Shown here: positions 5,679 to 5,693 of the stretch, in pieces
How positions within the stretch are numbered: the first letter of the stretch is position 1
Layout of the letters: the number at the start of each line of letters is the position of its first letter
Program-made: the position numbers and the translations under genes
NCBI GenBank assembly: GCA_030731695.1
Contig: JANQTK010000109.1
Location: forward strand, 1-5,693
Source of the DNA: Polaribacter sp.
GTDB lineage: Bacteria; Bacteroidota; Bacteroidia; Flavobacteriales; Flavobacteriaceae
Length of the DNA: 5,693 nucleotides
Reading direction: 5' to 3'
The notes under the pieces: generated by a model
The model's input: only the letters and a program-made list of their open reading frames with translations
Databases searched by the model: none
What the model was told of the DNA's origin: nothing

Positions 5679-5693
5679 CAGTCCCAAAAATAC

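Overview
The window looks like chromosomal DNA of a marine-type Bacteroidetes, most likely a Flavobacteriaceae member. It is very AT-rich, its promoters follow the Bacteroidetes pattern (TTG about 20 bases before TAnnTTTG), the starts lack Shine-Dalgarno sequences, and it carries a DUF4294 protein, a family typical of this phylum. Family calls come from reading the proteins directly; no database search was possible.

Left part (1-1775, minus strand): a compact sulfur-handling operon. It encodes an SQR/FCSD-like flavoprotein, then a single-cysteine DsrC/TusE-type carrier, then a DsrE2-type protein cut by the window edge, with 12-base gaps at both junctions. A plausible model is that the flavoprotein oxidises sulfide to bound persulfide sulfur, which the small carriers pass on. 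The promoter has a good TAnnTTTG box and an FNR-like palindrome (TGAT-N4-GTCA) about 41 bases upstream of the predicted start site, as expected for activation by a Crp/Fnr regulator.

Middle (1776-2102): a 327-base gene-free stretch. Besides the operon promoter it holds a strong 34-base hairpin (1841-1874) and a 190-base non-coding element (1900-2089). The element has 13-14 bp terminal inverted repeats, nested internal palindromes and a 9-bp direct repeat (TAATATAAA) abutting both ends, so it is a MITE-like insertion. Removing it with one repeat copy would put the hairpin 29 bases after the stop codon of the next gene, where a terminator would be expected.

Right part (2103-5693): an acidic protein of unknown function (minus strand) is divergent from ligA, the NAD+-dependent DNA ligase. 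ligA is followed after 4 bases by a secreted DUF4294 protein that appears to start at TTG. The window ends in a near-consensus promoter that fires rightward into a gene beyond the edge.

The housekeeping half is ordinary. The points of interest are the regulated sulfur operon with its one-cysteine DsrC and the MITE-like insertion.
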